Source: Euglena gracilis (lineage: Eukaryota > Euglenida > Euglenophyceae > Euglenales). Taken from it: a DNA stretch of 64,000 nt. Where the stretch lies: assembly GCA_039621445.1 (NCBI GenBank), contig CP154956.1, forward strand, positions 21,045,295-21,109,294, read 5' to 3'. The position numbers were made by a program, and so were the translations under genes. Shown here one piece after another: positions 34,701 through 46,600 of this stretch. Below the pieces are notes generated by a model, which was not told the origin of the DNA, ran no database searches, and saw nothing but the letters and a program-made list of their open reading frames with translations. Within the stretch, counting starts at the first letter, position 1. Each line of letters opens with the position of its first letter.

Positions 34701-35552
34701 TCCAAAACTGTCGATATCTGGATAATTTTTTGACATCCGCATGTTTATCTCGCCCGTAGGCACTAATCCGACGGGCACATCAAAGTAGATATCCCGGGGA
34801 ACATAACTGGAACCCCCGATTGGTTTCCAGTTTTGGGTCAAATCATGGTTTCCCATGGGGCCATGTAAGGGGAACAGGTTTGTACTGCCATTTTGGGCCC
34901 TCTTCCACCCCTCCAAAACTGTCGATATCTGGATAGTTTTTTGACATCTGCATGTTTTTCTCACCCGTAGGCACTAATCCGGCAGGCACATCAAAGTAGC
35001 TATCCCGGGGAACATAACGGGAACCCCCGATCAGTTTCTATCTCTTGGGGTCAAATCATGGTTTCCCATGGGGCCATGTAAGGGGAACAGGTTGTACTGC
35101 CATTTGGGGCCCTCTTCCACCCCTCCAAAACTGTCGATATCTGGATAGTTTTTTGACAACCACATCTTTGTCACACCCGTAGGCACTAATCCGTGCCGGC
35201 ACATCAAAGTAGCTATCCCGGGGAACATAACGGGAACCCCCGATCAGTTTCCAGTTTTGGGGTCAAATCATGGTTTCCCATGGGGCCATGTAAGGGGAAC
35301 AGGTTTGTACTGCCATTTGGGGCCCTCTTCCACCCCTCCAAAACTGTCGATATCTGGATAGTTTTTTGACATCCGCATGTTTTTTACACGCGTAGGCACT
35401 AATCCGGCCGGCACATTAAAGTTGCTATCCCGGGGAACATACCGGGAACCCCCGATCGATTTCCAGTTTTGGGGTCAAATCATGGTTTCCCATGGGGCCA
35501 TGTAAGGGGAACAGGTTGTACTGCCGTTTGGGGCCCCCTTCCTCCAAAATCG
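19750..35552. repeat. 211-bp satellite array, about 75 copies
   Basis: The unit of about 211 bp contains CCCGGGGAACATAACGGGAA, CCGATCGGTTTCCAGTTTTG, CCATGGGGCCATGTAAGGGG, GTCGATATCTGG and a TGACATCCGCATG block. Copies are about 85-97% alike by eye, with a few shortened ones (near 25,210, 25,740, 27,410, 31,080, 34,630). Short palindromes (CCCGGG, CCGATCGG, GATATC) recur every unit. Units share variants at long distances, which shows higher-order duplication. No gene is supported in it; the open frames on both strands are by-products of a stop-poor unit. The array ends abruptly inside a unit at about 35,552. Confidence 0.95.
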
Positions 35553-35584
35553 ATGAATAGACAGCAATTTAAAAAAAACCATTG

Positions 35585-35660
35585 AAGGGATTGATGGATG
35601 GGGGGGGGTCGGGGCTGGAAAAAGGATGCTGGCTGGCTGCCCCCCCCCAGAGGATGGGAT
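35585..35660 (+). repeat. GCTGGCTG-type interspersed module
   Basis: A G-run, then GGCTGGAAAAAGGATGCTGG, then a C-run and GGATGGGATCC. Related modules lie near 43,600, 47,990, 59,575 and 63,540. Confidence 0.5.
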
Positions 35661-35700
35661 CCCACCAGGTTAAATATCAATGACAGACTGCAACAAGAAG

Positions 35701-35842
<142 letters not shown>

Positions 35843-37190
35843 GGGCATGTGCGCACAAACGTACGGCTCACGCACCCACCCACCCACCCTCGGCTGGGTG
35901 TGCCCACTGACCTGTGGAGGGGGCGCTGCTGGGAGATTCCGCCTCTGCTGGCTCACTCAGGCGCAGGGTTTCCCTCCCTCAGAAAATATACTCCGGCTCC
36001 GCCGTCAAGCCGGTGTGGCTTGTTACAGCGAGGGGGAGGTAACACAGATCCTGTTTTAAAAAAGGAGACTCCAAAAAAAATGCAAAAAAAGTACATCCAA
36101 AACAAAAAAAATGCAAAACCCCCGCAAATTTCGCCAAAATGCAAATGGCAAAAAATGCAAGAAAAATGCCCGCCACCCTCCCCTCTTCCACCAAAGGAAA
36201 CCCCTGCCCAGGTGCAGCATGATGGGGTGGGCAGTGTCGGCTGCAACGATGGTGACGGGGAGGGACAACAGAGAGCCCCGCTTCGCCCGAGGGAGGGGCT
36301 GGCAGAAGCTGAGAGAACCCACTTCCAGCCGCTCTGCCGGGGTCTGGGTGAGGTTGATGGAGCAAACCAATCGAGAATCCGTGCCGCAGCCATCAAGGCC
36401 TCCGCGAAGGGTTGTTCCCCTGTCCGGTTGGCCGCAAGAGAATTCCATTGGCCTTTGCGTTGCACATGGCAACCGCAGCAATTATATCAGTGGGGGGAGG
36501 GGCTGTGGAATGTGTGGCTGCCACTTCCAGCGGGGGTTTTCCATATTCGGACATTTGGGATTCGCAAGACCTTTTGCCAGACGGGGCACGGCTGAGCTGG
36601 ATAAGGATTTCGCCGTTTCTCGGCGTTGGCCCCAAGGAGTGGGGCCCCTCCCCAGATTGCTGGCAAGTGCAGGCAACGGGTTATGCAGCCCCTGTGGGGG
36701 TGGGGCGGAGGTGACTTGGGACTTGGGGACTGCAGCAGACGCCCACCCCCCACCCAAACAATGTGCAGGTGGCCATCGCATGGCAACCTATGGTAGGCGA
36801 CGGAGGGGGCACAGCGCATCACCAGACAGAACCCAAAGCACAGACGTTTCCGGGGCCGAACCCCCTGGAGCGTCCCTCCCCGTGACAGGGGCCGGGCTGC
36901 CAGTGACGAGCGGAGCTGTGTCGGAGCCATCGCCGAACGGTGGGGTCGCCATCGGGAGGGGCTCGGGGGTCGGTAACGGCAGCTCTGGGGAAGAAGACGG
37001 GGGGGGGGGGGACACAACAAAGAAGGCAAATGGAGCCAAGGTTGTGAGATGCAGAACCACGACGAAAGGAAAAAATTAGAATTTTTGTTGCTTCTATTGT
37101 AATGCCTTATCATGGTCCTTCACCGTCCGACCAGGGATTTTTTTTTCAGGTTTGGACCCCCAGGGTAGGGTGGGTGGGTTCGCCGGACTT
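35843..37190. other. GC-rich unique sequence, no gene called
   Basis: Several overlapping open frames exist on both strands, none with a recognisable motif. 36,437-36,540 resembles 41,934-42,040 (ATTGGCCTTTG and TGTGGAATRTGTGGC with CCACTTCC), so part of it is an interspersed repeat. A 12-G run lies near 36,998. Confidence 0.4.
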
Positions 37191-37214
37191 CATCCCTCCC
37201 CAAACCCCAAAGCC

Positions 37215-37650
37215 TATGGTGGGTCCCCACCAGGGTTCGATATAAGGACAGGTGGGTGGGGGGTGGTCCGGACCCCCCCCCCCTGCGGGCCAGGAGGGGG
37301 GGGGGGGGGGGGGGGGCACCCCCCCCACCTAAACAGGTGCGCGGTCAGGGTGGCCGAAAATTTTTGACCCCCCAAAACGACCAAAAGTGCCATTTTGGGC
37401 ACTTTTTGGGCAAAAATGTGCCAAAAATGCAAAAAATTTTCGGCGCGAAGCGCTTGTGGAAAAAATTGCCCCTTTTTGGGGGGGGGTCGCGGGAAATCCC
37501 CCTCGGGTCGGTCCAGACCCACCTGGCAGGTGGGGGGGGGTGGTCCGGCCCCCCCCCCCCTGCGGGCCAGGAGGGGGGGGGTGGGGGACACCCCCCCCAC
37601 CTAAACCATGTACGCCCTCCTTATATCAAACCCTGGTCCCCACTGGAGGC
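37215..37650. repeat. G-tract foldback element F1
   Basis: Inverted ends: CCACCAGGGTTCGATATAAGGA near 37,225 and its near-complement TCCTTATATCAAACCCTGGT near 37,617. Inside are two about 75-bp direct copies of a GTGGTCCGG / C-run / TGCGGGCCAGGAG / G-run block (37,247-37,333 and 37,528-37,603), and a core AAAATTTTCGGCGCGAAGCG at about 37,433. The G-run 37,296-37,316 is 21 long. Confidence 0.7.
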
Positions 37651-37659
37651 TGGATTTTG

Positions 37660-39500
37660 GCCTTTTTCAGTGCTATTTTCTGCGTGAAGCACCGACATTT
37701 TTTTACCCCCAAAATGACCCCCCCAAAAGTGGACCCTCTCCACCCCCTCCCCCCGGCTTGGGGCCCACGGTCTTAAAAAAAACAACCCTGGGTCCGACCA
37801 GCCCCTCCCACCACCCCGTGGCCCTGTCGGTGGATGTGCGTCACGCTGTGATGGATGTGCATCATGGATGTGGATGCCTCGGCTTATGATGGGCTGTTGT
37901 TCGGGCTTCAATCAATTTTCTTCAATCAATTATTCACCTTTCTAATTGTCGTATTTACTTATTTACTGAACTTCTCCCATTGGCGATACACCGGGTTTCG
38001 GGGCAAACCTCCGCAGACGAAGGGGAGCATACGAGGCAGCGGTGAATGTGGAGACTGGACCGTGGCGGAAGGTGCTGAGGGTTGGGCTGGAGGACTGGCA
38101 GGCTGCGAAGAATGGTTGACACCGGCCGAAAACTAAGGAAAACAGGGGTGGGGTTTGCAAAGACCTGGAAGGGGGGGGGGCAAAATAACAAAAAAATCCC
38201 TCGTGTTTCCAATTTGTTTTGGGTGCCAAATCCCTTTTGTTGCGCAACTGTCCGAGGGCCCCAAAATAACAAAAATCCCTGGTGTTACCAAGTCGTTTTG
38301 GGGGGCAAATCCCTTTTGCTGGTGCTGGGAAGGATCCCCCAGGCAGTCGGGCTTTGGATGCTGGGCCAGGCGAAGGCGTAGCTTATGGCCTTGGAAATGT
38401 CAACCTGATGGAGGCTTTCTGAAGGAGCCAAGGTGCATTGCAGAAGGGGTCTTTAGGGCGAAGCACCGATATTTTTTGGGGAATGCCCTCAGCCGAACTG
38501 ATTTTTGGGGGTCCCTGCCATACCATTGCTTTGCGACCCTCGGCGGGGGGGTCACTTTCCAGTCTGAAGAAAGAAACCAGTCAGCCAAAAAAAACCATTC
38601 AGTCACTTAGCATTTTCCATATTTTCTGTGTCCATTAAGCATATGGTTAGGATAAGGGTTTCGATTACCGTTTGGAATAGGGTTGGGTGAGGATAAAGAG
38701 GCAAAAATTAGGCAAAAAAAAATGCGGTTTAAAAATAGGGTTGATTTTGGGCTCTTGATTCAGGCCGACAATTTTTAAAAATAATGTACGTTTTTCGAGA
38801 TACTTTGGAAGGGTCTTCAGCATACTCTGCAAAGCCAACTTTGCAGAGTCGGGAAGGGTTTGGCAAATCCTAACCCCCCCCATTCAGACCGACCCCAAAT
38901 GACAATTGCCTCAGATCCCGCATTGAGGAGGAAAGCAAAACACGACGAGCGCAGTTTGAGGACGACAAAAAGGAGCGTTCAGGCTCCAGCCCTACGTTCA
39001 CTTCTGGAAATGTGAACCAGTGGAAGACTGCTTCAACGACCCCCCCCCCCAAGGAATTTACCCAAAAGCGAACACAATACACCGACAGATTGGCATTTCA
39101 TCCCCTTAATTCATCCCCTTTAGGACTGGCAGTGAGTTCAGATCAAATTGTTTCAGCCAGCCGGGATGCAGTTGCTCGTACAATCCTGCAAACCATTCCA
39201 GGACTGTAAGAATCTGCGTTCCTTCCAGCCCACCCCGAGGGGGGTGATCGACCCCCTCGGTAAGCTTCGCTGTTGTTCCAAAAGAAGACCCCAATAATCC
39301 CATCCCTGACCCTAACCCACTGATCCAAATCCTAACCCCACACCTTGAGTCGGGGTTCAACAGGCCACCTATGCAAAAGTCGAGCAGAAACGCTGGCGAA
39401 TTTCTGTGCGGGCCAATTTGTTTGACCCCACAAGCTCAGCCACTGGGCCATCTGGGGAAGCAGCTTCAGGCTGCAGCTTAACATATTGGGTGCAGGCTTC
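37660..39500. other. Intergenic sequence with short direct repeats, no gene called
   Basis: A unit of about 80 bp with AAAATAACAAAAATCCCT and GGCAAATCCCTTTTG occurs twice (about 38,176-38,247 and 38,262-38,330). GCGAAGCACCGA followed by a T-run occurs at 37,684 (variant) and 38,458. A spliceable open stretch lies on the minus strand near 38,010-38,130, too weak to call. Confidence 0.4.
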
Positions 39501-39514
39501 TTTTTAAGTCACCT

Positions 39515-39730
39515 GACCCCCCCCCCCGGGGGGGAGGGGGGGTGGGTGGGTGGGTCCAGGCCGGACCCCCCCCGGGGGGGGGGGGGTCCCGCGCCGGAGG
39601 CGCTGGGTATACCTTTTCGGCGCGAAGATTTTTGAAAATTGCCTTTAACGGGCCCGATTTTGGGGGGGTCCCACGCCACCCTGGGTGGGTGGGGGGGACC
39701 CCCCCCCCCCCCCCCCCCCCCGGGGGCTTC
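39515..39730. repeat. G-tract foldback element F2
   Basis: G- and C-runs alternate around a core CCTTTTCGGCGCGAAGATTT near 39,610. The C-run 39,699-39,721 is 23 long. Confidence 0.65.
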
Positions 39731-40199
39731 AAAAGAAGCCCGATTGGGTGGGAGCAATGCAGGGAGAGGGGTACCAGCTGGAGTGCAGGGGCGGCTTGCC
39801 TGGGACTGCTGCAAACCTCTTCATGAACGCCTGAGGGGCAAGCATAACTAAATTGCTCACTGATGGGGGTCAATTCCCTCTTTGAAAAAAAATGGCAGGC
39901 TTGTCTTTTTTAAGACTGCCTTTTGTTTGACCCCAAAAATGGCTCCTAATCCAAAAAAGGCAAAATGGGCCAGACCAGTACAAACTTCATCAACCAGGCT
40001 GCACATGGACGGACTTAGGAGAAGAGCAAATTGTCGCTTGACAGGGTGTCTCAGCAGGTTCATTTCAGGTCGTTAGGCACTACCTCTGACTTCCCTTCAT
40101 TCCAAGAGGCCTTGACGTCCCGATGGTCACCTCTGACTGAAAACCATCCACCGGCCGCCTCCTGTGCCAGGATTTTTTTTGACGGCGTTTACCAAAAAC

Positions 40200-40244
40200 C
40201 GATTGACTGTGGGCAGTTCTGCCGGAGTGCCACTTCTGCCAACC
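40200..40244 (-). CDS. Weak candidate exon downstream
   Basis: CTTTAG|GGTTGG...AATCG|GTTTTT bounds 45 bp in phase with the preceding exon (40,748-40,620). Short and unsupported otherwise. Confidence 0.2.
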
Positions 40245-40619
40245 CTAAAGCCCCAAAGCCGGATGCCAGGGTCAGCCTCACAAAAGCAATGCGGGGACGG
40301 CAGCCCTTCCCAAGGATGCCAAGTCCTCAACGGGACAGGGGGATGCCAACGACCCATGCCAGGCAGTGCAACCGTCGCCGATGGTGGAAAGGGGCTCATG
40401 GGGGGGGCAGCAACCACAAACCTTTGCTGGGGCTGGCTTGGGGTGTTGGGGGCTGGGCGTCTCCGCTGTCCAGTGGCGGGGCGGCCGGCTGTGAGACGAG
40501 ACACAAACACCGCCGGTAATTCCGTTGCCAGCAACAATTGTCTGTCCCGATTCTGTCCCCCTACCGCCCCCCCCCCCCCCATCGCCGGGGCACAGCGGGC
40601 CAGCGGGGCATACGGGGGC

Positions 40620-43600
40620 CTTGGGCCGCAGGTGCAGCCGCCCCTTGGGAAGGAGCTGGGCGGCGTCCTGCAGCACGACGAAGGCCTCGAAGTCCGGGTC
40701 CCACACCTCGACGAAGAAGTCCACCAGGCTCAGGGTTGACCGGGAACGCTTTGGGGGGAGGGCGGGTAGATTGACAGCGGAGGGCTTCGAACAAACAAAC
40801 AAACAATTGCGGAAAATCAGAGAAATTGCGGGCAATTGCCTAAAAACTGCGGGTATAAAATTGCGAAAATCATGTATAAAACTTGCTCAAAATTTATTGG
40901 AATTGCAAAAATTATTGTAAAATTGCTGAAAATTGTCTTGAAATTGCGGAGAATTGATTCAAAATTGCGATGTGTATTATAAAATTGCGGGAAATCGTAC
41001 AGAAAATTGCAAAAAAATTGTTCATATAATTGCTGACAGTTGAGTTAAAATTGCGGAAAGTTGTTTTAAAACTGTGAAAAATGAAAAATTGCATATAAAA
41101 TTGAAAAAAAAATTGTAAAGCCCCCCAATTATAAAGCCCCCCCCAGTTTTACATTTGGGGGAAATCATACTTTTCTGGGTGGGCTATAAAAATGTTGGTA
41201 GTCTTAAAACCAAATTTTCGAAAGTTTTGCTGTGTACAATTCCCCCCCTCCAAAAATGTGCAATTTTTACCCAAAATTGGGCACTTTTGGTGAAAAAAAT
41301 GGTGGATCCCCGAAAAATTTCTGTTCTTTTCCTAAATGGCACCGCCCTGCTCCATATCAGCGGGGGGGGGGGGATTATATTTGGGCGGCAAAAACCCCTG
41401 GGGGACTTTATATTTGGGGGGGGGGTGTTCAAATTGCGAAAATTGTGTAAAATTGCTGAAAATTGAATTAAAATTACGCAAATTGAGCAAAGTTGTGGAA
41501 ATTGTATTGAGATTGCGGGAAATTAGACAAAAATGCGGATATCAATTCCCCAGAGAGAGGTCGACTCCATCCCCGGGGGAGGAGGGAAGTTGACCTCAAC
41601 CCCATCCACCACCCACAGGGTCTCTCTGAGACCCCCGGTCAGTCCTGGCCAGGGGGCAGACCAGGCCATGGGCCTGCTGCTGCAAGCACTGCTCCACGGC
41701 AGCCAGGAACGCCGGCACATCAGTGCCAGCCCCAGGCCCCGGCCACAGAAACACAGCCACGGGGGCAAATGACCAGATTCAAGCGTGCCGTTTATCCCGA
41801 TTCTTCTCGTATTTTTTTGTGATGCTTTTCTGGAAACTCTTCATTATTTCCAGGTTGCACATCGGCAAGTGTCAATTTTTTTTGTGCCACTTCCATCCAG
41901 TCCAATTTGTAGGAAACTTCAATCCTGGAACAGGGAATTTCATTGGCCTTTGTGTTGTGCATAGCCCCTTCAACACAACCATGGCTGTAAAAGGCGGGGG
42001 GGCCTGTGGAATATGTGGCAACCACTTCCGGCTGGGGCAGGGTATGAAGTGAGGGGGCGGGGGGAGGCGGGCGGAGGGGGGGTGGGCGCGGACCCCCTCC
42101 CCCCCCCCGGGAAGGGGGAGGGGAGTCGACCCCCCCCTCCCCCCTGGGTAAAAAAAAAAAACGTCGCGGAGCGGCAGAAAATTTTTGAGGACTTCAAAAA
42201 ATGCCCGGCATTGTGCTTTTGGGAGACTTTTTCCCACTAAGTTGACAAAAACAGATCATAAAAACATAAGTCGGCTGGCGCGAAGCGACTGGGAAGAAAA
42301 TTTAATGTATTTGGTTCCATGGGGGGGGGTCCCCTGACTCCCCTTGACCTAGGGGGGGGGGGTGTGGTCTGGACCCCCTCTCCTCCCCTAGGGGGGGTGG
42401 GGTTCAGACCCCCCATCCCCTCCCCTTGTACAAAACCAACGCTCATTTAATACCCCGAGCTGGGGTCTCCCTCGGAATTTTGGCTTGCGCCTTCGCTTCG
42501 AGCCACGCCGCCGGCCCGCCGCTCCTCGGTCGTTCCACTCCCAGCGCAGTCGACCCCCGTTCTTCGCTTCCCGGTGCCGAGAGGCGAGCGGCCTCCGTGC
42601 GTGACTAGCCCACCGGCCAGTCGCTGAAAACACGCACTTCCCGCCCCCCCCCCCCCGGGGCCGGGGCCACGGGGCTGGGCGGGCTGGGCCTCGGCGGTGC
42701 CGAAGGCGCACCGCCGCTTCAGGGCGGAGCCCTCCTCCGACACGAGGTACAGGAACTCCGCGCCGTGCTCCATGGGCGGCGGTGGGGCCCTCCTGGGGAG
42801 AGGGGGGCGGGGGGGGAGAGACTCAAAGAGACCCAAATGACCCGGAGGCCTGGTCCGGCCTTGGGGAGTGGCAGGCTGTATTGCTGACCGGCCGCGGGGG
42901 GGGGGGGGCGATGACCTCCGGCTTTTGCCTGTCATTTTCTCGCTGTAACAAAACTCAGCAACTCGGTCGGGCCCAGTTCAAGCCAGGGGACCCGTGTGGA
43001 GGACAAGGGGGGGGGGGGTCAGCCAGCCCAAATTTTCCACTGGACCCCACGCTAAGCGACGCCCTGCTCCCCACATGTACATTGGCCTCCAATTGCCGCT
43101 CTTTTTGAATCATTTGCAGCTCGATGTCCGACCCACCGCGCTCCGGTCCAAGCTGAGGGCGTCCTATCCCACCATGGGCAGGCGATTGGCTGGGCTTTAA
43201 GGCTCCAGGCTGCCCCTTGGGGCAAGGGTGGCAAAGAATGGCCCCAAGGAAAACGTGTGGCTGTAACCCAGTGCCAAACTTTGTTTTGAAGGAACGGCCA
43301 AAACCTGTTGATTTGGAGCCATTCCGTTAATCCCCCTGGGGGGGTGCCGCAAGCCGGTGTCGAACTGGGTGCCAAATAATCAAAACTGCAAAAACGCACA
43401 AAATACTGCCAATAATGCAACAGAAACCAATATTTTGACCCAAATTGAGTTGGCCAGCCCTTTTCCCGACCCATTTTCACTCATTTTCAGTCCATTTTTG
43501 CACATTGGAAAACAAAAAATAATCCGACAATCCGGCCGCCATCGGGGGGCTGGAAATAAAAGGCAAAAGCCAAATAAAAAAAAAACTAACTTGTGGATGG

Positions 43601-46600
43601 GGTCCAGGGCTGGAAAAAAAGCTGCTGGCTCTGGACCCCCCCTTGGGGGTGGGATGCCCTCCGGCTCAAGCGAAGCCCTGGTGGAGATATGTTCAGATTT
43701 TACAGAATAATTCTTCCAGAATTCCAGAATACAATCAAGGACATCCTGGACAGAAAAAAATGTGGATTTTGCGAATAATTTCAGATACTAAAGAATGCAA
43801 TAAAAGGAAAAAAGTTTTTCGAAGATTATATATTAAGGTATTGAAGAGGGTCTCTGGCACCGCTTTTTTTCTCAAAAGAAAAGCTATTATGTAAGTTACG
43901 TTTTGCAATCTACAGGAAAGTTTAGGTTTGGCGAGAACTTTTAGTCCGGATATTCCGGAGATTCCGAAATCTCCCCTCTTCCCCATTTCGGATGAAGGCG
44001 CGTTTGTTTGGAATCATACACAAGCATGTTCACTCGGGACCTCAATTCCCACCCCTGCCCACTGGATTATTTATCTTATCCTTTGTCTCATTTTCAATTC
44101 TATCCGAGTTTTTTTTATTAATAGACATCAGGCAGAAGGAACCAAACGTTTTCGTTTGTTGGTTTTTTGTGCTTTCCCCCTTTGGTTGTTTCTTCTTTCT
44201 TTCTTGTACGCTGAGGATGAGGAGGACGACGGCTTCTATGGATTGTCAAAGTTGATCTGGCAGTCGAGTGTGCCATCGACGAAGAACGGGCAGGGGCTTC
44301 GCGGAGATGAAAGATTTGCCTCCATCCGTGAGTCGCCAACCACAGCAGAGAAGCACGGAACAGCGCCAGCAGCCGCTTGTTCGTTACACCAGACTTCCAA
44401 TTGTGACTCAGAGCCAATTTCGTTGCACTGTGGCAGCCACGAGCAGGCACCTATTGGTCACTCCCCATTTTGGTGCTCTAATCGGCCCTGGCAACCCGGT
44501 AGCCCGCAGTCGGCAAATAGTCGGCCATGGGTGTGGTATGCCAAAAAAAAATAGTTGTCTACCTCGACCATTCAATGCACTTTTTAGCAATTTGCCCACT
44601 TTTGGCCATTTTGCTAACTTTTGCTCCGGAGTTTGGCCTCTTGGCCGCTTTTGGGCTGTTGCCTACTTTTGGCTTCTGTAGGCCATTTTTTGTGCTCCTG
44701 GCTCCTAGCTTTGGCCCACTTTTGAGTGCTCCCGGTTGCTTTTTGGCCACGTCTGGCCATTTTTGGCCTTCTTTGTCCACTGTTCAGGATGCTTTGAATG
44801 CTTTTGGCCACTCTTGGCCACCGTTTGCCCACTTGAGGCTGCTTCTGCTGCTTTGAAGCCACTTTGGTCACTTTCGCCCCCTTGAGGCTATTTCTGCTGA
44901 TTTTTTTGACTGCTGTTAGGTCACTTTTGGTCACTTCCTTTTGACTTGCTTCATTTTTGAGTCTGCAGAGGTGGACAAAAAAACATGGCAAAAGTGAGCA
45001 AAAAGTTGCGAAAGGGGGGTGAATGCGGACAAAAGTGGGGAAAAGTTGGGGGGAAATGGGCAACCTGGTCGGCCCTGGTCGGAACCCCACCTGTGGGGGT
45101 CTTGGAGATCATGGCCGCCCCTGGTCGTCCCTGGTCGGCCATAGGTGTGCCTGGCCATGAGCGTTCAGGCGTGCAGACGGATGGGTGGGGCCCCCCAACC
45201 GTGTGCCCCCTCCGCCCACTCACAGGCCGCTCCGGTGCTGCGGGGCCCCTTCCGCCCCCTTCTGGCCGGGGCCTGGGCCAGGGGCCAGGGGGTCGCCGCC
45301 GTCGGCCTCGGCGCCCCGCTTGGCCGGGCGGTCCCCCGCCTGCTCCTGCCTCACCACCTCCCCGCCAGGGATGGCTTCCGTCCCACCCCACCCCAGGAGG
45401 GCGGCGCTGCCTCGGGGGGCCCACGTTTGGGATTGGTTTCGGGGCACAAAAAAGGCAAAATTAGAAAATAAATTTGGTGTTCAAAAGCAGTAAAATAAAT
45501 AAATAAATAAATAAATAAATAAATATTGAGTAAAAATGAAAAGATAAAAAAAGATATAAAACATTTTGAAAACAAAAAACAAAGTTGAATTAAAGACACC
45601 CCCTCCCCCTCCTCCCCCCACTCTCCAATCCGCCACCCCCCTCTGGGCCCAGACTGAAACAAAGCCCTGGTCCCAGTAGAGGGGGGCGTAGTGCTTCCGC
45701 AGCAGCGCCTTCGCCTCCAGCCGCTTCGCCTCGTCGTGGCCCCGCGGGTCCTTCCGCCACATCCAGAAGGGGACGTCCGCCCCAGAGCCTGGGGGGGTTG
45801 GGACATTGGGAAGGAATCACTGGGCTGGATTTGACCAACCCCTGGGGGGGGGGGGGAAGGGGGTGTCTTGGGGTGCCCTGGACCTGAGCAGGCAGGCACT
45901 ATCACCCTCCCGGTAGCCTGCGCTTATCTGGGCTTCCAGCGTCTTCGGCAGCAGAAGTGTCTTGCAGGGGTGTCTTGTTTTTTTAAGACCGGGGGGGGGG
46001 GAGGGGGGGAGGGGGTCGGCACCCACCCACCCACCCCCTGGGGCCCCCGGGGAGAGGGAGGGGTCCCGGGGGACCCACCCACTTTTGCCCGAAAATGGCC
46101 AAAAATGCTAAAAAAAGCACCTTTTTCAAAATTTTCGGCGCCTTTGGCGCCGAAAAAAGATATACCCACCAGCCCCCACCCCCACCCTCTCGGGGGGGAA
46201 GATATACCCACCAGCCCCCACCCCCACCCTCTCGGGGGGGGGGGGGGGGGGGGTCCATTTGGCCAAGACACCAGGGGTTTTTTTTAGTCTTGGACCCCCT
46301 CCCCCCGGGGGGGGGGGTAGGGTGGGTGGGTCCCTTGGACCCAGGCACTTTTGACCCTATCCCCCCCCCCGAGGGGGGGGCGGGATCTGGTGCCCTGGCG
46401 TGCGCGGGGAGCCGCCCCCCCCCCCCGGATGTGCGGCCCTGCCTGAAATTTCAGCCTGGGCCAAACAGCACAAAGCGACCCAGCTGGATCCAGACAATCA
46501 GCCCCTCGAGCACGCAAATAAATCGAAACCGATTTGAAAGCAGGAGCTGGACAACCTCCCTTGAGGCGTCCTGGAAACTGCGTCCAATGGAAAAGTTCAT

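Noticed and set aside
19750-35552. Array as a CRISPR or as repeated genes
   Set aside because: Units are 211 bp and contiguous without unique spacers. Open frames exist on both strands and shift between units.
36111-37079. 322-codon plus-strand open frame
   Set aside because: GC-rich sequence with comparable open frames on the other strand, overlapping an interspersed repeat; no motif.
38640-39345. Telomere-like GGGTTAGG / CCCTAACC words
   Set aside because: Only scattered single words with no tandem array.
41645-41745. Possible exon reading PAFLAAVEQCLQQQAHGLVC (minus)
   Set aside because: No AG acceptor in range, and the flanking exons already join in phase without it.
43928-44554. 208-codon open frame with two hydrophobic stretches
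   Set aside because: It starts at a TTG in an intron of the minus-strand gene, has no splice context or recognised motif, and its hydrophobicity comes from T-rich sequence.
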